A program made the translations under genes and the position numbers. From the IMG/VR virus record IMGVR_UViG_3300035698_011365, positions 1 to 64,000 of that record: 64,000 bases of DNA; one strand, 5' to 3'. Source of the DNA: a virus. A model generated the notes under the pieces. It saw only the letters and a list, made by a program, of their open reading frames with translations, was not told the origin of the DNA and did no database searches. The stretch's first letter is position 1. Each line of letters begins with the position of its first letter. Shown one piece after another: positions 6,563 through 12,863 of the stretch.

Positions 6563-7083
6563 AGGCAATCCACATCACCTGAAGAATTCCTAAATGAGGT
6601 AGACATAATCTCTGAATAGTAACCATTAGAACTGCCATGCCACCTTAAGACAGCATAGTTCTTAGCAGTAGCTATTCTGTAGAAAGTCCATGTATTAGAT
6701 TCATCATCATATACTTGGTCAGGGTCTGCTACATCCTCAACAGGCTCAATGAGTTTCTTGAGCTCCAGCTTTCTAAGCTCTATTGAATTTACTAGAGGAT
6801 TTACTGGAGGATCTATATCATGATAAGAATTTGATGCCTCATCAAATTGTATGATAGGATCTCCTACAAGACCTTGTAAGCTTCCATTAATGTCTGATAG
6901 GTACACATGCTCACAACAGTCTTGAGTGTGGTACATTTCTAGTCTTGAACCATCACTAAATACAAATGCAAGTGAGCTTGCATTCATGTAGGTATTAGGG
7001 CTATTAGTAGCCTCGTCATAATCATAGTCTTTGATTATCTCAACTAATACTTTATTGAGTATTTTATTTGTTATTTCTTTCAT
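6559..7083 (-). CDS. DUF7448-like protein with an inserted LKKLIEP segment
   Basis: A 174-residue protein. Residues about 38-75 (FVFSDGSRLEMYHTQDCCEH, then VYLSDINGSLQGLVGDPI) and 128-165 (TWTFYRIATAKNYAVLRWHG, then SSNGYYSE) match the two blocks of a widespread uncharacterised phage family that I recognise as DUF7448. Between them is an extra stretch with LRKLELKKLIEPVEDVADPD, the motif that ends the neighbouring small proteins. So the motif can also be carried internally. Function of the family is not known; Cys-Cys-Glu in the QDCCEH block is a conserved hallmark. Confidence 0.65.
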   Translation of the reverse strand: MKEITNKILNKVLVEIIKDYDYDEATNSPNTYMNASSLAFVFSDGSRLEMYHTQDCCEHVYLSDINGSLQGLVGDPIIQFDEASNSYHDIDPPVNPLVNSIELRKLELKKLIEPVEDVADPDQVYDDESNTWTFYRIATAKNYAVLRWHGSSNGYYSEIMSTSFRNSSGDVDCL

Positions 7084-7084
7084 A

Positions 7085-7336
7085 TTAATCTCCTGTTATT
7101 GGTGGATCTATTAAGTCTTTAAGTTTTTGTCTTTTTATACATTCAGCTTGTTCTAGAAGTATTGCAGCTAATTCACGAACTTCCTCTATATTTAAAAATA
7201 CAGAGTCATTTGCTGAATGTAATGATAGTTCTATAGCTAATGGAGCTCCTCCATCATCATTAAGAGCATAGTAAATTTTCCCACTGGATTCTTTGACTTT
7301 AAAAGTATGCTTTTCAAAGCGATCTTCTTTACTCAT
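7085..7336 (-). CDS. Member of the small LK-LI paralogous family
   Basis: An 83-residue protein with the clearest family layout: strands KIYYALNDDGGAPLAIELSL and DSVFLNIEEV, a helix RELAAILLEQAECIKRQ and the tail KLKDLIDPPITGD. The SLHSANDSVFLNIEEVREL region lines up by eye with INTTANVPLLLTADQVDEM in the 8134-8437 gene. Function unknown. Confidence 0.65.
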   Translation of the reverse strand: MSKEDRFEKHTFKVKESSGKIYYALNDDGGAPLAIELSLHSANDSVFLNIEEVRELAAILLEQAECIKRQKLKDLIDPPITGD

Positions 7337-7341
7337 GTAAA

Positions 7342-7602
7342 TTACTCAGCATCACTGGGTTTAATCATCTTAAGAAGTTCATGCTTAGTCATATGATGTA
7401 GTGCAGAATCAATGTATTCTCTTAATTCTAATAGCTCTTCTTTGCCTACTATTACTACAGGCTCTTTTCCACTGTGTATATCAAGTCTGAAGAATACTTT
7501 ATTGTCTGAATTATAAGATACTTCAAGGGTATCTTCGTCATCCCTAATACATGATAGCTTAAATAATTTACTAAAGCGTTCGTCATTATTTTGTGCAGTC
7601 AT
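7342..7602 (-). CDS. Member of the small LK-LI paralogous family
   Basis: An 86-residue protein: strands DTLEVSYNSDNKVFFRLDIH and EPVVIVGKEE, a helix LLELREYIDSALHHM and the tail KHELLKMIKPSDAE. It overlaps the upstream gene by 4 bp. It shares the strand, acidic helix and basic tail arrangement with its neighbours. Function unknown. Confidence 0.65.
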   Translation of the reverse strand: MTAQNNDERFSKLFKLSCIRDDEDTLEVSYNSDNKVFFRLDIHSGKEPVVIVGKEELLELREYIDSALHHMTKHELLKMIKPSDAE

Positions 7603-7847
7603 GGGTGTATCGCTCCTACTAAGTTATTATGTTGAATTGACCATGACTCCCATTCATGATTTGGATCAGGAATAAAGACCATTGTTACTCTTGTAACATC
7701 ATCAAAGTGTTTAATATCTGCATCTCTACCATAAAAAGAAGTATCATCTTCATGGATCTCATGTTTAACAATCCAACCACCAAATACCTTCATTCTTGAT
7801 ATAAGAGCATCATTCATAGGATAGAATTTATCAGCCAATAGAGTCAT
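7599..7847 (-). CDS. Hypothetical phage protein, 82 aa
   Basis: An 82-residue soluble protein without the LK-LI tail, although it lies inside the array. It begins MTLLADKFYPMNDALISRMK and has a beta-rich centre with RVTMVFIPDPNHEWESWSIQ. Start and stop overlap its neighbours by 4 bp on both sides. No family recognised with confidence. Confidence 0.6.
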   Translation of the reverse strand: MTLLADKFYPMNDALISRMKVFGGWIVKHEIHEDDTSFYGRDADIKHFDDVTRVTMVFIPDPNHEWESWSIQHNNLVGAIHP

Positions 7848-8137
7848 GTTAATTTACCTTCTAGTATGAGTTTAAGTCTATGTTTTTTATAGCTTTCAAT
7901 ATAGTCTGCAAGATTGTTGGATAACTCTTCTAAAGTATCTAAGCTAAGGTTTGTTTGAGTCTCTATGTCTGTTATAATTCCAGCAATATGTCTGTCCCTA
8001 TTAGAGGCTCTTATGCTAAATTGGAAGTTACTACTTAAGTCGTGTTCTTCAGGAAGAGAGATACTCAAGGTATCTTCTTTTCTCTCACAACACTTTATCA
8101 AAAGAACATGTGCAAAGGATTCCCAGTTATCATTCAT
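7844..8137 (-). CDS. Member of the small LK-LI paralogous family
   Basis: A 97-residue protein: strands DTLSISLPEEHDL and NFQFSIRASNRDRHIAGII, a helix LDTLEELSNNLADYIESYK and the tail KHRLKLILEGKLT. Its ATG overlaps the TGA that ends the +1 frame of the upstream gene, which helps to place the true end of that gene. Function unknown. Confidence 0.65.
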   Translation of the reverse strand: MNDNWESFAHVLLIKCCERKEDTLSISLPEEHDLSSNFQFSIRASNRDRHIAGIITDIETQTNLSLDTLEELSNNLADYIESYKKHRLKLILEGKLT

Positions 8138-8437
8138 GGTTCTAATACCATAAGTAACTTCATTTTTTTGCGTTCATCTCTTATAAGTATAAGCTTATTA
8201 ATCATTTCATCTACTTGATCAGCTGTAAGAAGTAAAGGAACATTGGCTGTGGTATTTATTCCTAGCCTCAAACTCTTTCATCCCGTTTCTTAAAGATGCT
8301 TCTTTGAAGTGAGAAGTAAGAAGATAAACAGCAGCTTCTGGTACTTCTGTTAAAATAGGAGGCGTAGTTGATAAAGTAAGACAGTCCTTATATTCTGTAG
8401 CACATGTAGCTATTTTATTATCTTCATATATATCCAT
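8134..8437 (-). pseudogene. LK-LI family gene interrupted by a +1 frameshift
   Basis: The first frame (8219-8437, 72 codons, MDIYEDNKIATCATEYKDCL) starts in a TAATG overlap with RNAP subunit 1. After about residue 55 the +1 frame carries the family signature: SLRLGINTTANVPLLLTADQ, then a helix and KKMKLLMVLEP, ending at 8134-8136 in an ATGA overlap with the next gene. Joined, the protein would be about 100 residues, like its paralogues. The zero frame instead ends in an unrelated low-quality tail. Either a recent indel, a sequencing error, or a programmed shift near 8270-8285. Confidence 0.55.
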
Positions 8438-9339
8438 TAGGTTATTAACTCCTTCTTCTTTAAATTAAGTATAGCTTTCTTAAAAGAAGTGCTCTGTAAG
8501 TTTACTTGATAACCTTGTGAATATACTCTCCCACGTTTATCAAATTTCCAATTCAAATAGAACTGGTTCCCTTGCTTGATTAGATCTTCATAAACATGTC
8601 TAGATGAAATTACGATACGAAGAAAATTGGACATTTTCTCTGGGGTATCGAGAGGTCTCTTAGACTTCTCTTCTTCCAGAAGTACTGCCTTGTCTAGACA
8701 TAAAGGGATGGCGCCAGCAATATTTAGAATATCTAATGCTTGATACTCTTCATGATGATTTCCTGAGCCAAGAATTACAGAGTCATTCTTAGTTAAGTAG
8801 CCTGAAGTATAGTTATTTGTGATGGGTTGTGGTTCACAAATCATAGGTGGCAAATACTTCTTGTCCTCAAGTTCCTGTAGCACTGACTCATCTAGTTTGT
8901 AATTTGACTCCAACATTATTGAGCCAGTCTCACTATTTTTTGCTAGTATGATGTCATACAGGTCTGTCTCACATACCACTGTAAGAAGCTCTGCAGCTGT
9001 TTTGATACCAGCATAAGCGTTTTCGAACTTCAGTACCTGAGCGAGCCTCGCTGAGGCTGCTTGGATAGGTTGTTGACCTACTGGTGGTACTGTTATGATT
9101 AGGATTTCATCAACAATATCTGAAATAAGTACATTCTTTCTGAGATGGTCTACCCTAGCTTGTTTACTGTGGTAGTAATCTTTACCGGTGATGTAATTGA
9201 TTACTTGTTTTGTGGCTTGTCTCTTCAATAATTTGAAGTCCATTTGTTTAAGAGCATCAGTAATAATCTTTCTGATATTATGCCTTGAAAAGCTGTCTTC
9301 TATTTGTGCTTGAAGTATATGTGAATGTAATATAGCCAT
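8437..9339 (-). CDS. N4-type early RNA polymerase subunit 1 (N-terminal half; N4 gp15-like)
   Basis: A 300-residue N-terminal half of a T7-like RNA polymerase. It ends just after the hallmark FDKRGRVYSQGYQVN, equivalent to the DxRGRxY motif that contacts the template in T7 RNAP. The catalytic half is encoded at 4793-5785. Length fits N4 gp15 (about 270). The start has ACAGGAGA upstream, the same ribosome site as subunit 2. In N4 the heterodimer transcribes middle genes and is made from early mRNA. Only the first 3 bp overlap the next small gene. The C-terminal ILNLKKKELIT resembles the tails of the small proteins that follow, perhaps by chance. Confidence 0.85.
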   Translation of the reverse strand: MAILHSHILQAQIEDSFSRHNIRKIITDALKQMDFKLLKRQATKQVINYITGKDYYHSKQARVDHLRKNVLISDIVDEILIITVPPVGQQPIQAASARLAQVLKFENAYAGIKTAAELLTVVCETDLYDIILAKNSETGSIMLESNYKLDESVLQELEDKKYLPPMICEPQPITNNYTSGYLTKNDSVILGSGNHHEEYQALDILNIAGAIPLCLDKAVLLEEEKSKRPLDTPEKMSNFLRIVISSRHVYEDLIKQGNQFYLNWKFDKRGRVYSQGYQVNLQSTSFKKAILNLKKKELIT

Positions 9340-9362
9340 GGTTCTCTCCTGTTTATGACTGG

Positions 9363-9680
9363 TTAATTAGTTAGTAGTTCTTTAAGTTCTCGTTCTGCGT
9401 GGATAGTTTTTACACATGTATCTTGAGCAACAAAATAAATAGGTGATTTATCGTGTGCTAGTTTAATACAGAATTGTTCTGTTCTTCCTAATATATGAAC
9501 CAATTTGAAATTATATTTTATACTTAATTCTTTATGTTTACGATTATAAACAATAGGAATTTTAATATATCCACCTCTCTTTAGTACATCTATTATTAGT
9601 AATATTTGAGCCAATGTATGTTCTTTCATTATTCTGTTTTCCCATTTTTTATGTTGAAGCATATTAAATGCCGGAGGCAT
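9363..9680 (-). CDS. Small protein with LKELL tail, first gene of the polymerase operon
   Basis: Up to 105 residues. The first start (MPPAFN, at 9680) lies inside a GGA-loop hairpin. If that hairpin is a promoter, the real start is internal, probably MKEHTLAQILLIIDVLKR at 9629 (88 residues). The C-terminus follows the LK-LI family: FCIKLAHDKSPIYFVAQDTC, then AERELKELLTN. It opens the operon containing both RNAP subunits. Function unknown. Confidence 0.55.
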   Translation of the reverse strand: MPPAFNMLQHKKWENRIMKEHTLAQILLIIDVLKRGGYIKIPIVYNRKHKELSIKYNFKLVHILGRTEQFCIKLAHDKSPIYFVAQDTCVKTIHAERELKELLTN

Positions 9681-9681
9681 T
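9667..9681 (-). promoter_or_regulatory. 3-nt-loop hairpin (GGA loop): candidate virion RNAP promoter for the polymerase operon
   Basis: AATGCC-GGA-GGCATT, a 6-bp stem with a 3-nt loop and central G on the template strand. It lies directly after the tandem terminators at 9713-9788 and before the genes for the early RNA polymerase. In N4 these polymerase genes must be read by the virion polymerase, so a promoter is needed here. No other candidate is visible between the terminators and the operon. Confidence 0.5.
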
Positions 9682-9712
9682 ATCTGGACTCTCTTACTGT
9701 TTAAATACTTAA

Positions 9713-9745
9713 CAAAAAGAGAGCTTTAATCCGTCTAGGATTAAA
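9713..9745 (-). terminator. Second of two tandem intrinsic terminators
   Basis: TTTAATCC at 9725-9732 pairs with GGATTAAA at 9738-9745 around a 5-nt loop. On the minus strand it is followed by GCTCTCTTTTTG. It backs up the stronger terminator 10 bp upstream. Confidence 0.65.
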
Positions 9746-9754
9746 ACATTAACT

Positions 9755-9788
9755 AAAAAATAGAGAGAGCTCACTTGAGCCCTCTCTA
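9755..9788 (-). terminator. Intrinsic terminator after the 9816-10112 gene
   Basis: TAGAGAG at 9761-9767 pairs with CTCTCTA at 9782-9788 and GCTC with GAGC inside, around an ACTT loop, with one internal mismatch. On the minus strand six T follow. A textbook rho-independent terminator closing the short unit that begins at the 10167-10185 hairpin. Confidence 0.85.
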
Positions 9789-9815
9789 TGTAGTCGTAGT
9801 CGGTAGTGTTGAGGA

Positions 9816-10112
9816 TTAGAATAAACCAGCTGTTGCTTCTTCTTTTTGATCATTCCATGTATATGAAATGTCAAGTTCAACATCAGGATTCGCACGGATA
9901 AATTCAATGAATTTAACAATACGAGCTTGATGAGCAATAGCTTCAGATTTAGCAGTTGAAGGATCACGCAATTCGTTAGCTAGTGGAATACCACCTAGAC
10001 GCAATTTGTTAGCGCCTTTAGCTTTAACATCAATGTTGAACCAACCCTGCGTATCAGGAAGGGCTACTGCAGTTACATTTGATTTCTTCGCGGCTTTATT
10101 TTGAACACTCAT
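9816..10112 (-). CDS. Single-gene early unit, hypothetical protein of 98 aa
   Basis: A 98-residue soluble protein, MSVQNKAAKKSNVTAVALPD then GWFNIDVKAKGANKLRLGGI, mixed alpha/beta with an acidic C-terminus (ELDISYTWNDQKEEA). AAAGGAA lies before the ATG. It is the only gene in a unit bounded by a hairpin promoter (10167-10185) and tandem terminators, so it is likely to be made in large amounts very early. Its codons are less AT-biased than those of its neighbours, consistent with high expression. N4 makes an early single-stranded-DNA-binding protein, gp2, for RNAPII recruitment. I cannot tell whether this is its counterpart. Confidence 0.7.
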   Translation of the reverse strand: MSVQNKAAKKSNVTAVALPDTQGWFNIDVKAKGANKLRLGGIPLANELRDPSTAKSEAIAHQARIVKFIEFIRANPDVELDISYTWNDQKEEATAGLF

Positions 10113-10166
10113 AAGAGGTTCCTTTCTTCAGTTAAGATTAAAGTTATTTGACAAAATTGTCTTAGC

Positions 10167-10185
10167 CTATGCGCGGTGCGCATAG
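10167..10185 (-). promoter_or_regulatory. Hairpin promoter for virion RNA polymerase (GGT loop)
   Basis: CTATGCGC-GGT-GCGCATAG on the template (+) strand: an 8-bp perfect stem, a 3-nt loop, central G. It lies between the terminator at 10251-10279 and the gene starting at 10112. The inner 15 bases match the other two candidates (12193-12207, 12716-12730) in register, as RTGCGY-KGT-RCGCAY. This is the architecture known for N4 early promoters, where the loop G about 11 nt from the start site is read on single-stranded template. Predicted start near 10165. Confidence 0.75.
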
Positions 10186-10250
10186 CCAATCCTAACCACC
10201 CACACTACCGGTGAAGTATTAGTGCTGTCTTATGTGTTAAGAGGTGTGTT

Positions 10251-10279
10251 AAAAATGAAGGGGAACCCGAAGGTTCCCC
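10251..10279 (-). terminator. Intrinsic terminator with UUCG loop
   Basis: On the minus strand GGGGAACC-TTCG-GGTTCCCC is followed by TTCATTTTT. An 8-bp GC-rich stem with the very stable UUCG tetraloop, closing the unit that ends with the 10332-10727 gene. Confidence 0.9.
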
Positions 10280-10331
10280 GAATGTGCTCTTTAGAGCTTA
10301 CAATAATTTAAGCATGATCATTCTCCCCTTA

Positions 10332-10727
10332 TTATCCTGACACCATTATGATTTTGATATCAGATGCTTTGGCTCTACGCACCATGTCTGCAGTGCCACG
10401 TCCACCGTCAAAGGCTACCAATACATTTGGGTTGCCTTCATCAATCATTCGCTGATTACGTTGGAAGCCTGCAATCACATTGTACCTGCCATAAGCACCA
10501 TGTTTGATTACAGCACCCTCTACTTCAATGTTCTTCCAATCAGCAGGGTATTCTTCAATCTCAAGACCACGCTCTTCAGCCCACTGATGACCGAGTATAT
10601 CAGCACCAGATGCCATACCAGTAATGAGCGTAGTAATGAAATGAGTCTTCATTATTGAATCAAGGACAGCATACAAGTTAGTTACGTTGTTGTATGTACG
10701 TCCACCAGTTATTAATAATTTAGTCAT
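10332..10727 (-). CDS. SLOG-family protein (YspA/DUF2493-like)
   Basis: A 131-residue Rossmann-like protein. LLITGGRTYNNVTNLYAVLD at the N-terminus, LITGMASGADILGHQWAEER in the middle and the PADW motif, then RNQRMIDEGNPNVLVAFDGG and GTADMVRRAKASDI match the SLOG superfamily YspA/DUF2493 group along its whole length. Known: SLOG domains bind or process nucleotides or nucleotide-derived signals. Inferred: it may sense or remove a nucleotide signal in the infected cell. It has a good AAAGGAG site and lies at the end of the unit that includes the XRE-sigma4 gene. Confidence 0.82.
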   Translation of the reverse strand: MTKLLITGGRTYNNVTNLYAVLDSIMKTHFITTLITGMASGADILGHQWAEERGLEIEEYPADWKNIEVEGAVIKHGAYGRYNVIAGFQRNQRMIDEGNPNVLVAFDGGRGTADMVRRAKASDIKIIMVSG

Positions 10728-10739
10728 GTCATTTCTCCT

Positions 10740-10847
10740 TTAAAATGGCCAGATGTTATACGCATCGCCAATGTTATAAATAATATACAAGTTCGTAACA
10801 GCTACAAATGCCACTGCTATCGAATAGATAAATGAAATCATTTTCAT
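10740..10847 (-). CDS. Very small membrane protein, 35 aa
   Basis: MKMISFIYSIAVAFVAVTNL then YIIYNIGDAYNIWPF: one transmembrane helix with a short polar tail. It has AAAGGAG 7 nt before the ATG, its ATG overlaps the stop of the XRE-sigma4 gene (ATGA), and its stop is followed by the ribosome site of the SLOG gene. These features strongly support a real gene in spite of its size. Function unknown; host-membrane targeting is possible. Confidence 0.7.
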   Translation of the reverse strand: MKMISFIYSIAVAFVAVTNLYIIYNIGDAYNIWPF

Positions 10848-11404
10848 ATTTTAACTCCTTTAGATGTAAGTTTAGGTTTTAAATCACGATAACATTTGTG
10901 AATGATCTGACGAACACGTTCACGAGTTACGTTATGTTTTGCACCAATGTCTTCTAAGGTATAATTGTTATGGAGCATTTCAAGCATGTCTTGAGCTCTT
11001 TCAGGAAGAGTCTTAATAGCATCATCAATGATAGCAGATCTCTGATCATTTATCACTTTTTGTTCTAGATCACTTTCACCGTTTTCAATGCTTACAAGCT
11101 CTTCTATGTTGACCTCCAGCTCTGCCATTTTCTTGTCTTTAGGTATAGTAAGCAGCCTTCTTGGAAATAGCTGTACAGGCATTACATTTAATGCTTCGCA
11201 TATTGCTATTACTGATGGTTTGTAATCACCGTCAACCTTATAAGGAGAGGTCTTTAGAGCACATATTGCTCCAACAGTTGTTGGGTTAACATTAGAAGCT
11301 CTAGCAAGGTCTGCTTGATTCATTCCTTTGCTTTTAAGAATACGCATAATATGTGCATTCTTGACTTTTATCTGTAATAGATAATCTTTTTCAGTATTAC
11401 TCAT
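10844..11404 (-). CDS. XRE helix-turn-helix / sigma-70 region 4 fusion transcription factor
   Basis: A 186-residue regulator with two DNA-binding parts. Residues about 17-80 form an XRE-type helix-turn-helix (MRILKSKGMNQADLARASNV, then NPTTVGAICALKTSPY). Residues about 115-178 resemble sigma-70 region 4: LPERAQDMLEMLHNNYTLED, then IGAKHNVTRERVRQIIHKCY, the classic TLEDIG/VTRERVRQI core that binds -35 elements and the host polymerase beta flap. There is no region 2, so it cannot act as a full sigma factor. It could redirect or block host polymerase, or act at the host-type promoter near 13.56 kb. Made early from the 12193 hairpin unit. Confidence 0.82.
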   Translation of the reverse strand: MSNTEKDYLLQIKVKNAHIMRILKSKGMNQADLARASNVNPTTVGAICALKTSPYKVDGDYKPSVIAICEALNVMPVQLFPRRLLTIPKDKKMAELEVNIEELVSIENGESDLEQKVINDQRSAIIDDAIKTLPERAQDMLEMLHNNYTLEDIGAKHNVTRERVRQIIHKCYRDLKPKLTSKGVKI

Positions 11405-11405
11405 A

Positions 11406-11531
11406 TCATTTGTCCCATAGTTTAGATGCTAAAGTAGCACCTGTTATTATTAAGCTGACTATCAAGACAGCGCCCATTCCTGTAGCCACTACAAATGTAA
11501 TGACTGCAGGATCATTTATTAAATAGTCCAT
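11406..11531 (-). CDS. Small single-pass membrane protein, 41 aa
   Basis: MDYLINDPAVITFVVATGMG then AVLIVSLIITGATLASKLWD: one long transmembrane helix (about residues 9-35) with glycine-rich GMGAV. AACAGGAGA lies upstream of the ATG, the same ribosome site as the RNAP subunits. The stop is about 4 bp from the XRE-sigma4 start, so it is in the same unit. Function unknown. Confidence 0.68.
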   Translation of the reverse strand: MDYLINDPAVITFVVATGMGAVLIVSLIITGATLASKLWDK

Positions 11532-11617
11532 AGTTAGTCTCCTGTTAATTAAGGTTAAGTTATTAGTTTACGTAATGTAGGCAGCATTATTACTGCCCAC
11601 ATATATATCTATTACTA

Positions 11618-12139
11618 TTACTCATAACCAATGCAGTACTGCATCTCATTATGAGTCATCTCAATACAACCAAAATCATGATCATCTTGAGCTCTTTTAG
11701 TTGGAGCAGTAAAACCCCATTTAGCACGAGGAACTCTATAACCCATGCCTTCACTCTTAGTATCAAGAGCAATACACGCAGCATAAGCCTCTTTATGATG
11801 CTCATACCAATCAGCATTAAAACTGACTTTACGAAGCTCACTTTTAGCAAAGTCCAAGATAGCAGTTCTTGTTTTACAAGCGCTCTTCCATACGACTTTA
11901 TTAGTTACAAGACTCACAATTGAGTTCTTAGGAGTAACTAAATACAGCGTATAGTCATGACAAACCATTACAGCTTTATGACTAGTAGGAGTCACTTTAC
12001 TGACTCTCACGCGCTTATTACTATTACTACCTTCTAAGGTAGGATTAATAATCTGCACGAGGTCTATCGTAGGCATGTCTACTACTAAATAAACAGCACC
12101 TAAATACTTAACGAATGAGCCTATAAGATTACCGGCCAT
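11618..12139 (-). CDS. Early hypothetical protein, 173 aa
   Basis: A 173-residue protein, the first gene behind the 12193-12207 hairpin promoter. The N-terminal half is beta-rich (NLIGSFVKYLGAVYLVVDMP); the centre has a SACKTRTAILDFAKSELRKV helix, and the C-terminal third is rich in His, Asp and aromatic residues (DDHDFGCIEMTHNEMQYCIG). No family recognised. Being first in its unit it should be one of the earliest proteins made, so it is a good candidate for a host take-over factor, although nothing in the sequence shows this. Confidence 0.65.
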   Translation of the reverse strand: MAGNLIGSFVKYLGAVYLVVDMPTIDLVQIINPTLEGSNSNKRVRVSKVTPTSHKAVMVCHDYTLYLVTPKNSIVSLVTNKVVWKSACKTRTAILDFAKSELRKVSFNADWYEHHKEAYAACIALDTKSEGMGYRVPRAKWGFTAPTKRAQDDHDFGCIEMTHNEMQYCIGYE

Positions 12140-12192
12140 GACACTTCTCCTCTATTGATATGTGCTAGGTTAATCCCAACACTTCATGTCCT

Positions 12193-12207
12193 GTGCGCTG
12201 TGCGCAC
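12193..12207 (-). promoter_or_regulatory. Hairpin promoter for virion RNA polymerase (TGT loop)
   Basis: GTGCGC-TGT-GCGCAC on the template strand: 6-bp stem, 3-nt loop, central G. It lies 54 bp upstream of the 12139 gene and downstream (minus strand) of the terminator at 12359-12394. It matches the consensus RTGCGY-KGT-RCGCAY of the other two sites. A module of TAACACACC repeats, then TAAGATAGCACC, lies between the terminator and the hairpin; a near copy (TAAGACAGCACT) lies in the same place before the 10167 hairpin. Confidence 0.75.
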
Positions 12208-12358
12208 CTCACCTCTCAGGGAGCTCCATACAGGGCCCCTATGTGTGTACATGCTCATACTCTAGCGCCGCAGGCAGTATCACGCACTGTGCACCACTAC
12301 AGGAGCTTCCTACAAGGTGCTATCTTACAGGTGTGTTAGGGTGTGTTAAGGTTGTGTT

Positions 12359-12394
12359 AAAAAATAAACCCCCTATATCTGTTAGGATATAGGG
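12359..12394 (-). terminator. Intrinsic terminator after the 12406-12672 gene
   Basis: On the minus strand CCCTATATC-CTAACA-GATATAGGG is followed by GGTTTATTTTTT. A 9-bp stem with a U-run, closing the first early unit 11 bp after the stop codon. Confidence 0.85.
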
Positions 12395-12405
12395 AGCGTA
12401 TGGTA

Positions 12406-12672
12406 TCAGTCTTTAGTGATCTCGGCTTGTGCCTCGATGTTGTCGTTGTCCATATCTTTAAGAAATGAATCAACGGTCTTCTTACATCCAGTCTCATAGC
12501 CACGAGCTAAGTGATCAGTACCACCTACCACGTGCTTAGTGATAGATAGTAGTGATTGCGTGTCAGCAACGGTGAGGTTGATGGCAGCTGTACCAAGCAG
12601 GCCTAGACCAACACATGCAGCGTTGATAAGGGTGATTGGGCCAGTAATTGCAGGTAAAGTTGTAGTGGTCAT
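12406..12672 (-). CDS. First early gene, small protein with hydrophobic N-terminus
   Basis: An 88-residue protein: a hydrophobic N-terminal half (TLINAACVGLGLLGTAAINL) that could insert in the membrane, then a polar helical C-terminus (CKKTVDSFLKDMDNDNIEAQ). AAAGGAGA lies 8 nt before the ATG. It forms a one-gene unit between the 12716 hairpin promoter and the 12359 terminator. In an N4-like map it would be the gene closest to the genome end that enters first. Function unknown. Confidence 0.68.
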   Translation of the reverse strand: MTTTTLPAITGPITLINAACVGLGLLGTAAINLTVADTQSLLSITKHVVGGTDHLARGYETGCKKTVDSFLKDMDNDNIEAQAEITKD

Positions 12673-12715
12673 AAGAGATCTCCTTTGTTAAATGACAGGC
12701 ATGAAGCCCATACTG

Positions 12716-12730
12716 ATGCGTGGTACGCAT
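12716..12730 (-). promoter_or_regulatory. Hairpin promoter for virion RNA polymerase (GGT loop)
   Basis: ATGCGT-GGT-ACGCAT on the template strand: 6-bp perfect stem, 3-nt loop with central G. It lies 44 bp upstream of the first early gene. Same register and near-identical sequence to the 10167 and 12193 sites. N4 likewise has three such early promoters near its left end. Predicted start near 12712. Confidence 0.78.
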
Positions 12731-12863
12731 GTGTGTGAATGAGTGATTCGAGTCGGGGGGGTTGTTTTGGGATCCCCCTTCTCTACTACTGTTCTGAACT
12801 CGTCTGTATTTTATAAATTTATGAAAAAACCTGCTCTTAATAAAAAATAATATAATTTAAGTA

